NCBI RefSeq assembly: GCF_009193135.1
Contig: NZ_VUKC01000002.1
Coordinates: 434,001-498,000, forward strand
Length of the DNA stretch: 64,000 nucleotides
Source: Georgenia satyanarayanai
Lineage (GTDB): Bacteria > Actinomycetota > Actinomycetes > Actinomycetales > Actinomycetaceae
Direction of reading: 5' to 3'
Shown here: positions 8,957 to 17,406 of the stretch, piece after piece
Position numbering within the stretch: the stretch's first letter is position 1
Layout of the letters: each line of letters opens with the position of its first letter
The notes under the pieces: model-generated
What the model was told of the DNA's origin: nothing
What the model saw: only the letters and a program-made list of their open reading frames with translations
Databases searched by the model: none
Position numbers and translations under genes: made by a program

Positions 8957-9529
8957 CTACTGCTCCTCGGCGTGGAGGCGGGGGATGCGCTCGGGGCCGC
9001 CCCGGACGCCCACCTTGCCCCGGTAGAACTCGCGGATCGTGTCCATGTCGGCGCGGACGTCGCCGGTCATCGTCAGCGTGGGGCCCAGGCCGGCGGTCAT
9101 CGTGCGGCGGTCCACGTAGCCGAGGGTGACCGTCATGCCGGTCGCTCGGGCGATCCGGTAGAAGCCGGACTTCCAGTACGGGGTGGCCGACCGGGAGCCC
9201 TCGGGCGTGATGACGAGGTACGTCGGCCCGGTGCCCACCTGCGCGACGAGCTCGTCCACGAGCCCGCTCGGGTCGTCACGATGGACCGGGATGCCGCCCA
9301 GCGCCCGCATGAGCGGCCCGAAGGGTCGCTTGAACAGGCTGTTCTTGCCGAGCCACCGGACGTTGACGCCCCAGTGCCAGGACAGGGCGAGCATGAGCAC
9401 GAAGTCCCAGTTCGACGTATGCGGCGCCCCGAGCAGGATGCCGCGGCCCTCGGCGGGCGGGTGGGTGGGGTCCGGGGACCAGCGGCTCAGGCGCCAGTAG
9501 GCGCGGGCCAGGGCGCGGCGGAGTCTCAC
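8957..9529 (-). CDS. Lysophospholipid acyltransferase (PlsC-like)
   Basis: This 190-residue protein carries the acyltransferase HX4D motif as HTSNWD near residue 37 and the second motif PEGSRS near residue 110. These define the 1-acylglycerol-3-phosphate acyltransferase family acting at the membrane face. It is shorter than classical PlsC (about 240 residues) and resembles short actinobacterial acyltransferases whose acceptor is uncertain. The GTG start at 9529 is fixed by a minus-strand TAGGGT box (9537-9542) 7 nt upstream. Its proximity to the lipid kinase gene suggests a shared role in phospholipid turnover. Confidence 0.85.
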   Translation of the reverse strand: MRLRRALARAYWRLSRWSPDPTHPPAEGRGILLGAPHTSNWDFVLMLALSWHWGVNVRWLGKNSLFKRPFGPLMRALGGIPVHRDDPSGLVDELVAQVGTGPTYLVITPEGSRSATPYWKSGFYRIARATGMTVTLGYVDRRTMTAGLGPTLTMTGDVRADMDTIREFYRGKVGVRGGPERIPRLHAEEQ

Positions 9530-9536
9530 GAGCCAG

Positions 9537-9542
9537 ACCCTA
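9537..9542 (-). promoter_or_regulatory. Leaderless -10 box of the acyltransferase gene
   Basis: TAGGGT on the minus strand lies 7 nt before the GTG at 9529. Confidence 0.55.
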
Positions 9543-9588
9543 GTGCCACCGCCGCCCGCCCGCGTGTGAGGCGGGGAGCCACCCCGGA

Positions 9589-9594
9589 TAGGCT
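9589..9594 (+). promoter_or_regulatory. Leaderless -10 box of serS
   Basis: TAGGCT lies 6 nt before the GTG at 9601. Confidence 0.6.
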
Positions 9595-9600
9595 CGGCAC

Positions 9601-10866
9601 GTGATCGATCTCAGAGCGATGCGCGAGCAGCCCGACGTCGTCCGTGCCAGCCAGCGGGCCCGCGGTGAGGACCCGGGTCTGGTCGACCGGGTCCTCGAGG
9701 CCGACGAGCGCCGCCGCTCCGCGCTGAGCACCTTCGAGCAGCTGCGCTCGGAGCAGAAGGAGGTCAGCCGTTCCGTCGGCAAGGCCGCTCCCGACGAGCG
9801 CCCCGCCGTCCTGGCGCGCGCGAAGGAGCTCGCCGAGCGGGTCAAGGTCGCCGAGCGGGACGCCGCGGCCGCCGCCGAGGAGGCCGCGACGGTCACCTAC
9901 CAGCTGTCCAACGTCGTCGTCGACGGCGTGCCCCCGGGCGGGGAGGACGACTTCGTCGTGCTCCGCACCGAGGGTGAGCGCCGCGAGCTCGAGCAGGTCC
10001 GTGACCACCTCGAGCTCGGCGAGGGCCTGGCCGCGATCGACGTCAAGCGCGGCGCGAAGGTCTCCGGCGCCCGTTTCTACTACCTCACCGGTGTCGGCGC
10101 CCGCCTCGAGCTCGCGCTCCTCAACGCCGCGATGGACCAGGCGATCGCCGCCGGCTTCACCCCGATGATCACGCCCACGCTCGTCTCCCCGCAGGTGATG
10201 AGCGGCACCGGCTTCCTCGGCGAGCACGCCGACGAGATCTACCACCTGCCCGCCGACGACCTCTACCTCACCGGGACCTCCGAGGTGGCGCTCGCGGGCT
10301 ACCACGCCGACGAGATCCTCGACCTGTCCGACGGCCCGCTGCGCTACGCCGGCTGGTCCACCTGCTACCGCCGCGAGGCCGGCTCCTACGGCAAGGACAC
10401 CCGCGGCATCATCCGCGTCCACCAGTTCAACAAGGTGGAGATGTTCAGCTACACCACCGCCGCCGACGCCCAGGACGAGCACGCCCGCCTCCTCGCCTGG
10501 GAGGAGGAGATGCTCGCCAAGGCCGAGCTGCCCTACCGCGTCATCGACGTCGCCGCCGGTGACCTCGGCTCCTCCGCCGCGCGGAAGTTCGACTGCGAGG
10601 CCTGGCTGCCCAGCCAGGAGCGCTACATGGAGGTCACCTCCACCTCGAACTGCACGAGCTTCCAGGCCCGCCGCCTGGGCGTGCGCCACCGCGGGGCGAA
10701 CGGCACCGAGCCGGTCGCCACCCTCAACGGCACCCTCGCCACCACCCGCTGGCTCGTGGCGATCCTCGAGAACCACCAGCTCCCTGACGGCTCCGTGCGC
10801 GTGCCGGCCGGGCTGCAGCCCTACCTCGGCGGCCTGGACGTCCTCTCGCCGGTGGCACCGCGATGA
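9601..10866 (+). CDS. serS: Seryl-tRNA synthetase
   Basis: This 421-residue class II synthetase charges tRNA-Ser and tRNA-Sec species with serine. It begins [18 protein letters not shown] and has the long N-terminal antiparallel coiled-coil arm (residues about 25-105) that grips the tRNA variable arm. Serine-binding TGTSEVAL, motif 2 ([15 protein letters not shown]) and motif 3 near [16 protein letters not shown] are all present. The length matches the family. The GTG start at 9601 lies 6 nt after a TAGGCT box (9589-9594). The stop overlaps the HAD gene start in an ATGA, so the two are co-translated. Three serine tRNA genes lie elsewhere in the window. Confidence 0.97.
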   Translation: MIDLRAMREQPDVVRASQRARGEDPGLVDRVLEADERRRSALSTFEQLRSEQKEVSRSVGKAAPDERPAVLARAKELAERVKVAERDAAAAAEEAATVTYQLSNVVVDGVPPGGEDDFVVLRTEGERRELEQVRDHLELGEGLAAIDVKRGAKVSGARFYYLTGVGARLELALLNAAMDQAIAAGFTPMITPTLVSPQVMSGTGFLGEHADEIYHLPADDLYLTGTSEVALAGYHADEILDLSDGPLRYAGWSTCYRREAGSYGKDTRGIIRVHQFNKVEMFSYTTAADAQDEHARLLAWEEEMLAKAELPYRVIDVAAGDLGSSAARKFDCEAWLPSQERYMEVTSTSNCTSFQARRLGVRHRGANGTEPVATLNGTLATTRWLVAILENHQLPDGSVRVPAGLQPYLGGLDVLSPVAPR

Positions 10867-11717
10867 CGCTCACCGTCGACGCCGTCCGCGACCACCTGCC
10901 CGCCGCGTTCCCCGCGGCCGGGCCGGACCTGCTCGTCGCGCTCGACATCGACGGCACGCTCATCGACCACGAGGAGCGGATGACGACGGCGGTGCGCCAG
11001 GCCGTCGGCCGGCTGCGGGACGCCGGTGCCCGGGTGATCCTCTCGACGGGCCGCTCGGTCTCCGCCGTCGTGCCCATCCTCGACGAGCTCGACCTGCGCG
11101 AGGGGTGGGCGGTGTGCTCCAACGGCGCCGTCTGCCTGCGCCTGGACCCGGCCCTCGAGGGCGGCTACGAGATCAGCGACGTCGTCACCTTCGACCCCGA
11201 GCCCGCCCTGCGGCTGCTGCGCGAGGAGCTGCCCGACGGACTCTTCGCCGTCGAGGACCTCGGCCGCGGCTTCAAGGTGACCGCCCCGTTCCCCATGGGG
11301 GAGCTGACCGGGGAGATGACCGTCGTCGACTTCGAGGAGCTGTGCGCGGCACCCGCCAGCCGCGTGACGCTCCGCGCGCCGCACCTGTCGGCGGCCGACT
11401 TCCACGCGCTCGTCGAGCGCGTCGGCCTGCACGGTGTCTCCTACGCCGTCGGCTGGACCGCCTGGCTCGACCTCGCGCCCGACGGCGTCACCAAGGCCTC
11501 GGCCCTCGACACGCTCCGTGAGCGCACCGGCGTCGCGCCGGGTGCCACGGTGGCGGTGGGCGACGGGCGCAACGACATCGAGATGCTCCGCTGGGCGGGC
11601 CTGGGCGTGGCGATGGGCGGGGCGGACGAGGTGACCCGCGCGGCCGCGGACCTCGTCACGGCGCCCGTCGAGGAGGACGGCGCCGTGCCCGTTCTGTCCG
11701 CACTTCTGCCCGCGTGA
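10863..11717 (+). CDS. HAD-superfamily hydrolase, Cof type
   Basis: This 284-residue cytosolic phosphatase shows HAD motif I as [10 protein letters not shown], with nucleophile Asp28 and acid/base Asp30. Motif II lies in [12 protein letters not shown], and motif IV in [18 protein letters not shown]2-type cap lies between motifs II and III, as in Cof sugar phosphatases. Its start overlaps the serS stop by 4 nt (ATGA), an arrangement common in actinobacteria. The substrate is probably a phosphosugar or nucleotide cofactor, and it is not determinable here. Confidence 0.88.
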   Translation: MTLTVDAVRDHLPAAFPAAGPDLLVALDIDGTLIDHEERMTTAVRQAVGRLRDAGARVILSTGRSVSAVVPILDELDLREGWAVCSNGAVCLRLDPALEGGYEISDVVTFDPEPALRLLREELPDGLFAVEDLGRGFKVTAPFPMGELTGEMTVVDFEELCAAPASRVTLRAPHLSAADFHALVERVGLHGVSYAVGWTAWLDLAPDGVTKASALDTLRERTGVAPGATVAVGDGRNDIEMLRWAGLGVAMGGADEVTRAAADLVTAPVEEDGAVPVLSALLPA

Positions 11718-11829
11718 CCAGATCGTGACCACGCTCAAGGGGTGAAATCCTTGCAGGACTGCGCCATTAGCGCTTCATTGGAGGAGCGCACGTGCGTGCG
11801 CCAGTCCAACGATGGCGTGGAGGAGATCA

Positions 11830-13215
11830 ATGAGGATTCGTAAGCAGCGACGTGCCGGATCGCTCGCGGCGGGTGCCGCAGCGGTGGCACTTGTCCTGGC
11901 CGCCTGTGGCGGCGCTGACGACCTCGGCGGCGGGGGCGGCGGCGGGGGCGGTGGTGGGGGCGACGACGCGACCACCGAGGCCGACTGCGCCGACTTCGAG
12001 GAGTACGGCACCTTCGAGGGGGAGACGGTCACCCTCTTCAGTTCGATCCGCGAGCAGGAGGCCGACCAGCTCCAGGACACCTTCGAGGCGTTCACCGAGT
12101 GCACGGGCATCACCGTGGAGCACAACGGTTCTGGTGAGTTCGAGCAGCAGGTGGTCGTCCAGGCAGAGGGCGGCAACGCCCCGGACCTCGCGATCTTCCC
12201 GCAGCCCGGCCTCCTCCAGCGCATGGTCGGTGACGGTCACCTCGTGCCCGCACCGGACACCGTCGAGGCCAACGCCGACGAGGGCTGGAGCGAGGACTGG
12301 AAGGCCTACGGCACGGTCGACGGCGAGTTCTACGCCGCGCCGCTCATGGCGAGCGTGAAGTCCTTCGTCTGGTACTCGCCCAGCGCCTTCGAGGAGAACG
12401 GCTACGAGGTCCCCGAGACGTGGGACGACCTCATGGCGCTCACCGAGCAGATCGCCACCGACCACGGCTCGGAGACGGTCAAGCCCTGGTGCGCCGGTAT
12501 CGAGTCCGGTGGGGCGACCGGCTGGCCCGCGACCGACTGGATCGAGGACGTCGTCCTGCGCTCCGCCGGTGCGGACGCCTACGACCAGTGGGTGACGGGC
12601 GAGCTCGCGTTCAACTCCCCGGAGATCGTCGACGCCGTCGACATGGCCGGCGCGATCCTCAAGAACGACGACTACGTCAACGGCGGCATCGGCGACTCCC
12701 GCTCCATCGCCACGACCTCGTTCAACGACGGCGGCCTGCCGATCCTCGAGGGCAACTGCTTCATGCACCGCCAGGCCTCCTTCTACGAGGCCCAGTGGCC
12801 GGAGGGCACCGACGTCAGCCCCGAGGGTGACGTCTTCGCCTTCTACCTCCCGGGCATGACGGCGGAGGAGAGCCCGCTGCTCGTCGCCGGTGAGTTCGTC
12901 GGGGCGTTCAACGACAACGAGGCCACCGCGGCCGTCCAGGCGTTCATGTCCTCCGGCGAGTGGGCGAACACCCGCGTCGAGATCGGTGGCGTGACGTCGG
13001 CGAACCGGGCCGTCGACCCGGAGCTCGCGTCATCCGACGTGCTGCGCCTGGCCATCGAGCTGCTCCAGGACGAGGGTGCCGTCGCCCGCTTCGACGGCTC
13101 GGACCTCATGCCGTCCGAGGTCGGAGCCGGGTCGTTCTGGACCGCGATGGTCGACTGGATCAACGGGTCGGAGACGCAGTCCGTGCTCGACACGGTCGAG
13201 TCGTCCTGGCCGTGA
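11830..13215 (+). CDS. Sugar ABC transporter substrate-binding lipoprotein (CUT1)
   Basis: This 461-residue extracytoplasmic lipoprotein captures the substrate for the two permeases downstream. The signal peptide ends in the lipobox LAAC near residue 25, followed by a glycine-rich tether (ten consecutive Gly) and the bacterial solute-binding domain 1 fold. The closest architecture I recognise is the alpha-glucoside (AglE) group, judged mainly from the partner permeases. The ATG at 11830 has AGGAG 4 nt upstream; the upstream in-frame ATG at 11812 would spoil the signal peptide. A strong hairpin follows the stop. Confidence 0.9.
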   Translation: MRIRKQRRAGSLAAGAAAVALVLAACGGADDLGGGGGGGGGGGGDDATTEADCADFEEYGTFEGETVTLFSSIREQEADQLQDTFEAFTECTGITVEHNGSGEFEQQVVVQAEGGNAPDLAIFPQPGLLQRMVGDGHLVPAPDTVEANADEGWSEDWKAYGTVDGEFYAAPLMASVKSFVWYSPSAFEENGYEVPETWDDLMALTEQIATDHGSETVKPWCAGIESGGATGWPATDWIEDVVLRSAGADAYDQWVTGELAFNSPEIVDAVDMAGAILKNDDYVNGGIGDSRSIATTSFNDGGLPILEGNCFMHRQASFYEAQWPEGTDVSPEGDVFAFYLPGMTAEESPLLVAGEFVGAFNDNEATAAVQAFMSSGEWANTRVEIGGVTSANRAVDPELASSDVLRLAIELLQDEGAVARFDGSDLMPSEVGAGSFWTAMVDWINGSETQSVLDTVESSWP

Positions 13216-13228
13216 TCTGACACGAGCT

Positions 13229-13262
13229 GACGGGGGTGCGGCGGGCTCGCCGCGCCCCCGTC
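13229..13262 (+). terminator. Intra-operon hairpin after the CUT1 binding-protein gene
   Basis: GACGGGGG / CCCCCGTC outer arms and GCGGCG / CGCCGC inner arms around a 4-nt loop. There is no T-tract. It likely lowers permease expression relative to the binding protein and protects the upstream mRNA. Confidence 0.6.
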
Positions 13263-13285
13263 GGCGTCACGACGAAGGAGCCGAT

Positions 13286-14272
13286 GTGGATTTCTTCCTC
13301 TACTCCAAGATCGGTCAGATGATCCTGGCCGTCCTTGCGCTGCTCGCCGTGGTCGCCGTGCTGCTCGGCGGCGCCCGGCTCGCCGACCGGTTCGCGGGGC
13401 GTTCGCGCACCTTCTGGGTGGCGGTCGCGTTCGCCGGGCCGGCGGCCGTCCTCCTCGGGGTCGGGCTCATCTACCCGGCGATCCGGACGACCATCATGTC
13501 CTTCATGGACCGCCGCTCCCAGGAGTGGGTCGGGCTGGCGAACTACGAGTGGGTCTTCACCGACGCCTCCGCCCTCCAGGGCTTCATCAACACCTTCTGG
13601 TGGGTGATCCTCGTCCCGCTCGTCTCGACCGCCGTCGGGCTGGTGTACGCGATCCTCGTCGACAACTCGCGGTTCGAGAGGATCGCGAAGTCGCTCCTGT
13701 TCATGCCGATGGCGATCTCCTTCGTCGGCGCCGGCATCATCTGGCGGTTCGTCTACGAGTACCGCGGCGCCGCGCAGGAGCAGATCGGCCTGCTCAACGC
13801 CATCCTCGTCGGCCTGGGCTTCGAACCGCTCCGGTTCCTCCAGGACTCCCCGTGGAACACCTTCTTCCTCATCGTCGTGATGATCTGGATCCAGGCCGGG
13901 TTCGCGATGGTGCTGCTCTCCGCGGCCATCAAGGCGATCCCGGCCGACATCGTCGAGGCCGCGCGACTCGACGGTGTCACCGCCTGGCAGATGTTCCGCC
14001 GGATCACCGTGCCGAATGTGCGGCCCACGCTCGTCGTCGTCCTCACGACGATCATCATCGCGACGCTGAAGATCTTCGACATCCCGCGCACGATGACCGG
14101 CGCCCGGTTCGACACCCAGGTGCTCGCCAACCTCATGTACGACCAGTCCTTCACCTTCGGGAACAACGGCATCGGTTCGGCGCTGGCCGTGATGATCTTC
14201 GTCCTCGTCATCCCCGTCGTGGTGTTCAACGTCAGACAGATGATCCGCAACCGGGAGGTGCGTGGAGCATGA
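13286..14272 (+). CDS. Sugar ABC transporter permease, MalF/AglF-like
   Basis: This 328-residue inner-membrane permease has an N-terminal helix (residues about 8-28) plus about six further helices. The cytoplasmic EAA loop reads IVEAARLDGVTAWQMFRRI, the contact site for the ATPase. The block RTMTGARFDTQVLANLMYDQ resembles alpha-glucoside (AglF) permeases. The GTG start at 13286 has AAGGAG 5 nt upstream; an out-of-frame ATG overlaps it. Its stop overlaps the next permease start (ATGA). No ATPase is encoded nearby, so a shared MsiK-type ATPase elsewhere is likely. Confidence 0.9.
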   Translation: MDFFLYSKIGQMILAVLALLAVVAVLLGGARLADRFAGRSRTFWVAVAFAGPAAVLLGVGLIYPAIRTTIMSFMDRRSQEWVGLANYEWVFTDASALQGFINTFWWVILVPLVSTAVGLVYAILVDNSRFERIAKSLLFMPMAISFVGAGIIWRFVYEYRGAAQEQIGLLNAILVGLGFEPLRFLQDSPWNTFFLIVVMIWIQAGFAMVLLSAAIKAIPADIVEAARLDGVTAWQMFRRITVPNVRPTLVVVLTTIIIATLKIFDIPRTMTGARFDTQVLANLMYDQSFTFGNNGIGSALAVMIFVLVIPVVVFNVRQMIRNREVRGA

Positions 14273-15219
14273 GCGTCGCACCGGCGAACCCCGCCGTCAC
14301 CGAGCCGGGCTCGTCCCGGTCCCTGCCCGACCCGATGCGGCCGAGGCGTTCCGCCGCGAGCAGCGCCAAGGGCATGCTCACCTCGCGGATCGGCTCCGCC
14401 GCCGCGATCATCATCGCGGTCCTGTGGACTGTGCCGACCGTGGGGCTGGCCGTCGCCTCGATCCGTCCCGAGTCCGAGATCCGGACCTCAGGGTGGTGGA
14501 CGTTCTTCACCGACCCGTCCTTCACGCTGGACAACTACCGGGAGGTGCTCTTCGGGCGGGCCTCCTCCGGGGCGCTGTCGAACTTCTTCATCAACTCGGT
14601 GGTCATCACCGTCCCGGGCACGCTCATCCCGCTCGTCTTCGCCACGATGGCGGCGTACGCGTTCTCCGTGCTCCAGTGGCGGGGCCGGGACACGGTCTTC
14701 GTCATCGTGTTCGCACTGCAGATCGTCCCGCTGCAGATGTCGCTGATCCCGCTGCTGCGGATCTTCTCCGGCACGGCCGCGGCCGAGGCCTTCCCCTACC
14801 TCGCGGTGTGGGTGGCGCATGCGGCCTTCGCGATGCCGCTGGCGACCTTCCTGCTGCACAACTTCATGTCCGAGATCCCCCGCGAGCTCCTCGAGGCCGC
14901 CCGGGTCGACGGCGCCGGGCACACGACCGTCTTCCTCAAGGTCATGCTCCCGCTGCTCGTACCGGCGATCGCCGCGTTCGCAATCTTCCAGTTCCTCTGG
15001 GTGTGGAACGACCTGCTCGTCGGGCTGACCTTCACCGGCGGGAACAACGCGGTGCAGCCACTGACCGCCCGCCTGTCGGAGATGGCGGGCTCGCGGGGAC
15101 AGGACTGGCACCTGCTCACCGCGGGCGCCTTCGTCTCGATCATCGTCCCGCTCATCGTCTTCCTGTCCCTGCAGAAGTACTTCGTCCGCGGTCTGCTCGC
15201 GGGCTCCGTCAAGGGCTGA
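14269..15219 (+). CDS. Sugar ABC transporter permease, MalG/AglG-like
   Basis: This 316-residue permease is the second half of the CUT1 channel. It has a Pro/Ser/Arg-rich cytosolic N-terminus of about 40 residues, then six predicted helices. The EAA loop reads ELLEAARVDGAGHTTVFLKV. It starts 4 nt inside the preceding permease gene (ATGA), so the pair is translationally coupled. The stop is followed by a bidirectional hairpin at 15230-15268. Confidence 0.9.
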   Translation: MSVAPANPAVTEPGSSRSLPDPMRPRRSAASSAKGMLTSRIGSAAAIIIAVLWTVPTVGLAVASIRPESEIRTSGWWTFFTDPSFTLDNYREVLFGRASSGALSNFFINSVVITVPGTLIPLVFATMAAYAFSVLQWRGRDTVFVIVFALQIVPLQMSLIPLLRIFSGTAAAEAFPYLAVWVAHAAFAMPLATFLLHNFMSEIPRELLEAARVDGAGHTTVFLKVMLPLLVPAIAAFAIFQFLWVWNDLLVGLTFTGGNNAVQPLTARLSEMAGSRGQDWHLLTAGAFVSIIVPLIVFLSLQKYFVRGLLAGSVKG

Positions 15220-15229
15220 GCGAGAGCCA

Positions 15230-15268
15230 GCTGTCGGCGGGGAGAGAGGATCCCTCCCCGTCGACAGC
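15230..15268. terminator. Bidirectional hairpin between CUT1 operon and quinone reductase gene
   Basis: Arms GCTGTCGGCGGGGAG and CTCCCCGTCGACAGC pair over 15 bp with one mismatch between convergent genes. The arm contains the core of the 18-bp repeat family. Confidence 0.65.
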
Positions 15269-15281
15269 CGGGTTGCGCCCG

Positions 15282-16253
15282 TCAGCCGCCCATGACGAGC
15301 AGGAGCTTGCCGAAGACCTCGCCCGAGTCGAGGAGCTCGTGCGCGCGCTCGGCCTCCGCGAGGGGCAGGCGGTCGTGGACGACGGCGCGCAGCCGGCCGT
15401 CGTCGAGCATCGGCCACACCCGCTCGCGCACCGCCGTGACGATCGCGGCCTTCTCCCCGAGCGGGCGGGCCCGCAGCGTGGTGCCGTGGACGCTGGCGCG
15501 CTTGCGCATGAGCGCCATGAGGTCGACCTCACCGCGCGTGCCCCGCTGAGTGCCGATGACGACGAGGCGCCCGCCCGTCGCGAGCATCGCGATGTTGTCG
15601 GCGAGCCCGCCCGCACCGAGGACGTCGAGAATGACGTCGGCGCCCGTGCCGCCGGTGGCCTCGTCCACCGCGGCCGGGACGTCAGCGCGGTAGTCGATGG
15701 CGACGTCGGCGCCGAGCTCCTCGCAGCGCGCGGCCCGGTCCGGCCCACCCGCCGTCGTGAGGACGCGAGCGCCCAGGGCGCGGCTCAGCTGGATGGCCGC
15801 GGAGCCCACCCCGCCGGAGCCGCCGTGGATGAGGACGGTCTGGCCGGCGGACAGGCCACCGACGTCGACGAGGTTGGACCATGCGGTGCACACGGCCTCG
15901 GGCAGGGCGGCGGCGTCGACGAGGTCGAGGCCGGCGGGTACGGGCAGCAGCTGCCCGGCGGGCACGGCCACCCGCTCGGCGTACCCGCCGCCCGCGAGCA
16001 GCGCGCACACGCGGTCGCCCACCTGCCAGCCGGTGACGCCCTCGCCGAGCTCCCGGACGGTCCCGGACACCTCGAGGCCGATGATGTCGCTGGCCCCCGG
16101 CGGCGGCGGGTAGTGACCCGCGCGCTGGAGGACGTCCGCGCGGTTGAGCCCGGCTGCCACCACGTCGAGGACCACCTCGCCGTGACCCGGTGAGGGGTCG
16201 GGCACCTCGGTGAGCTCGAGACGGGAGTCGGCGGAGACGGTGATGGCACGCAT
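15282..16253 (-). CDS. NAD(P)H-quinone oxidoreductase, zinc-independent MDR family
   Basis: This 323-residue medium-chain reductase is of the QOR/PIG3 type, which reduces quinones or enals with NADPH in the cytosol. It shows MRAITVSADSRLELTEVPDP, the GLNRADVLQRAGHYPPPPGA block and the nucleotide-binding HGGSGGVGSAAIQLS. The cysteine ligands for catalytic zinc are absent, as usual for this branch. The ATG at 16253 is preceded on the minus strand by GAGGG and a near-consensus TAGGCA, so it may be leaderless or Shine-Dalgarno led. It converges on the CUT1 operon across a hairpin. Confidence 0.9.
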   Translation of the reverse strand: MRAITVSADSRLELTEVPDPSPGHGEVVLDVVAAGLNRADVLQRAGHYPPPPGASDIIGLEVSGTVRELGEGVTGWQVGDRVCALLAGGGYAERVAVPAGQLLPVPAGLDLVDAAALPEAVCTAWSNLVDVGGLSAGQTVLIHGGSGGVGSAAIQLSRALGARVLTTAGGPDRAARCEELGADVAIDYRADVPAAVDEATGGTGADVILDVLGAGGLADNIAMLATGGRLVVIGTQRGTRGEVDLMALMRKRASVHGTTLRARPLGEKAAIVTAVRERVWPMLDDGRLRAVVHDRLPLAEAERAHELLDSGEVFGKLLLVMGG

Positions 16254-16329
16254 CCCTCATGCCTACCGCAAGACGTACGCCGCCGCTGCGTAGACTAGGC
16301 GCGCCGCGGCGCCGAGAGGCCGGCGGTGA

Positions 16330-16417
16330 GGAGGGCTGACAGAGCGGCCGAATGTGACGGTCTTGAAAACCGTTGTGCGGTAACCCCGCACCAAGGGTTC
16401 GAATCCCTTGCCCTCCG
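16330..16417 (+). tRNA. tRNA-Ser (UGA)
   Basis: An 88-nt cloverleaf has acceptor arms GGAGGGC and GCCCTCC, and anticodon TGA in loop CTTGAAA (16364-16366). The T arm is AAGGGTTCGAATCCCTT, and the long variable arm is typical of serine tRNA. The 3' CCA is not encoded. It reads UCA, UCG and possibly UCN codons. Confidence 0.97.
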
Positions 16418-16512
16418 CCCGGTCGGGGCAGCTGTGTCGCCCTTCCCGATCGAGGGTCGCACCTTCCCGCACCCTGCCCGGAGCGGAAAGGGCGACCCGA
16501 GTGCGGTCCGGG

Positions 16513-17097
16513 CTAGAGCACCTCGCCGGTGCTCGCGTCGACGCGGACCTCGGTGGACGCGCCGTCGGTCGTCAGCAGCTCGACGTCCCACACGACGGTC
16601 CCGAGGTGCTCGTTGAGGTCGACCTCCTCGACGGCCGCGCCCACCTCGGTGGCGGCGGTCGTCGCTGCCTCCGAGGCCGAGATGGAGGCCGCCTCGAGGC
16701 GCTGGCGGTCCTCGTCCTCGAGCGGCTCGCGCTCACCCTCGTGGACGACCGCGTTCCCGTCGATGGACACGTGCACCTCGACGTCCTCGTCCCCGACGGC
16801 GACGGACACCTCCCACAGCTCCTCGCCGTCGTCGTCGCTGCGGTCGACGGCGAAGGCGAGCCCGCCGAGCTCCTCGGCGGCGGTGCTCAGGGCGTTGGCG
16901 GCGCCGTCCTCACCGGGGACCGGCTCGGGTGACTCCTCCTCGCCGGGGGAGAACTCGGGGTTGTCGGGCTCGCGGTCGGTGACGATGCCCTCGCCCGCCG
17001 TGCCGCTGTCCGTGGGCGGGTCGTCCTCGCTCGTGCAGCCGACGATGAAGCCGGTCGTCAGGGCCAGGACCGCGGTCACGTGCAGGGGGCGCCTCAT
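16513..17097 (-). CDS. PepSY-domain lipoprotein
   Basis: This 194-residue protein has a lipoprotein signal (MRRPLHVTAVLALTTGFIVGC, lipid-accepting Cys at residue 21) and an acidic Pro/Glu-rich tether of about 45 residues. Two PepSY-like repeats follow: one reads LWEVSVAVGDEDVEVHVSIDGNAV, the other VVWDVELLTTDGASTEVRVDASTGEVL split over its strand pairs. PepSY domains are small inhibitory or ligand-binding modules outside the membrane. The ATG at 17097 is immediately preceded by GGAGGG. The neighbouring 59-residue membrane protein is in the same orientation and may be cotranscribed. Confidence 0.82.
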   Translation of the reverse strand: MRRPLHVTAVLALTTGFIVGCTSEDDPPTDSGTAGEGIVTDREPDNPEFSPGEEESPEPVPGEDGAANALSTAAEELGGLAFAVDRSDDDGEELWEVSVAVGDEDVEVHVSIDGNAVVHEGEREPLEDEDRQRLEAASISASEAATTAATEVGAAVEEVDLNEHLGTVVWDVELLTTDGASTEVRVDASTGEVL

Positions 17098-17144
17098 ACC
17101 CTCCAGCGTCCCAGCGCGGCCGCGGAGCCGCATGTGGGAAGAGG

Positions 17145-17324
17145 TCAGCGACGGTCGTCGCTCAGCCGGGAGCGCAGCGCGAGGTACAGGACGAGGGCGA
17201 CGACCAGCACGACGACGAGCCGCACGAGGAACCACACCGCGCTGAACAGGACACCGACCAGCCACCACGCCAGCACGACGGCGGCGATGATGAGCAGGAT
17301 CGTCAGGAGACTGTTGCGACGCAT
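17145..17324 (-). CDS. Small hydrophobic membrane protein (59 aa)
   Basis: This short gene encodes 59 residues beginning MRRNSLLTILLIIAAVVLAW and ending in a charged RSRLSDDRR tail. Two near-continuous hydrophobic spans (residues about 5-27 and 31-50) predict a membrane protein with two helices. The upstream minus-strand GAGACT box lies 6 nt before the ATG, matching the leaderless pattern seen widely here. It sits just upstream of the PepSY lipoprotein gene on the same strand. I recognise no named family; many actinobacteria carry similar tiny membrane proteins. Confidence 0.65.
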   Translation of the reverse strand: MRRNSLLTILLIIAAVVLAWWLVGVLFSAVWFLVRLVVVLVVALVLYLALRSRLSDDRR

Positions 17325-17394
17325 GCAGACAGTCTCCCACGCGGTCAGGTGGGCCCTGGGGCGGACGGCCCGGGGCGGTGCCGGCGTCCCCCGG

Positions 17395-17400
17395 CATGAT
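17395..17400 (+). promoter_or_regulatory. Probable leaderless -10 box of the ThrE-type gene
   Basis: CATGAT lies 6 nt before the GTG at 17407; it matches the A2 and T6 positions of the pattern. Confidence 0.45.
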
Positions 17401-17406
17401 GGTCCG

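Noticed and set aside
11751-11779. TTGCAG-17-TTCATT as promoter of the CUT1 operon
   Set aside because: The -10 is poor, and nothing else supports it over other weak matches in the 112-bp gap; a promoter must exist there, but I cannot place it.
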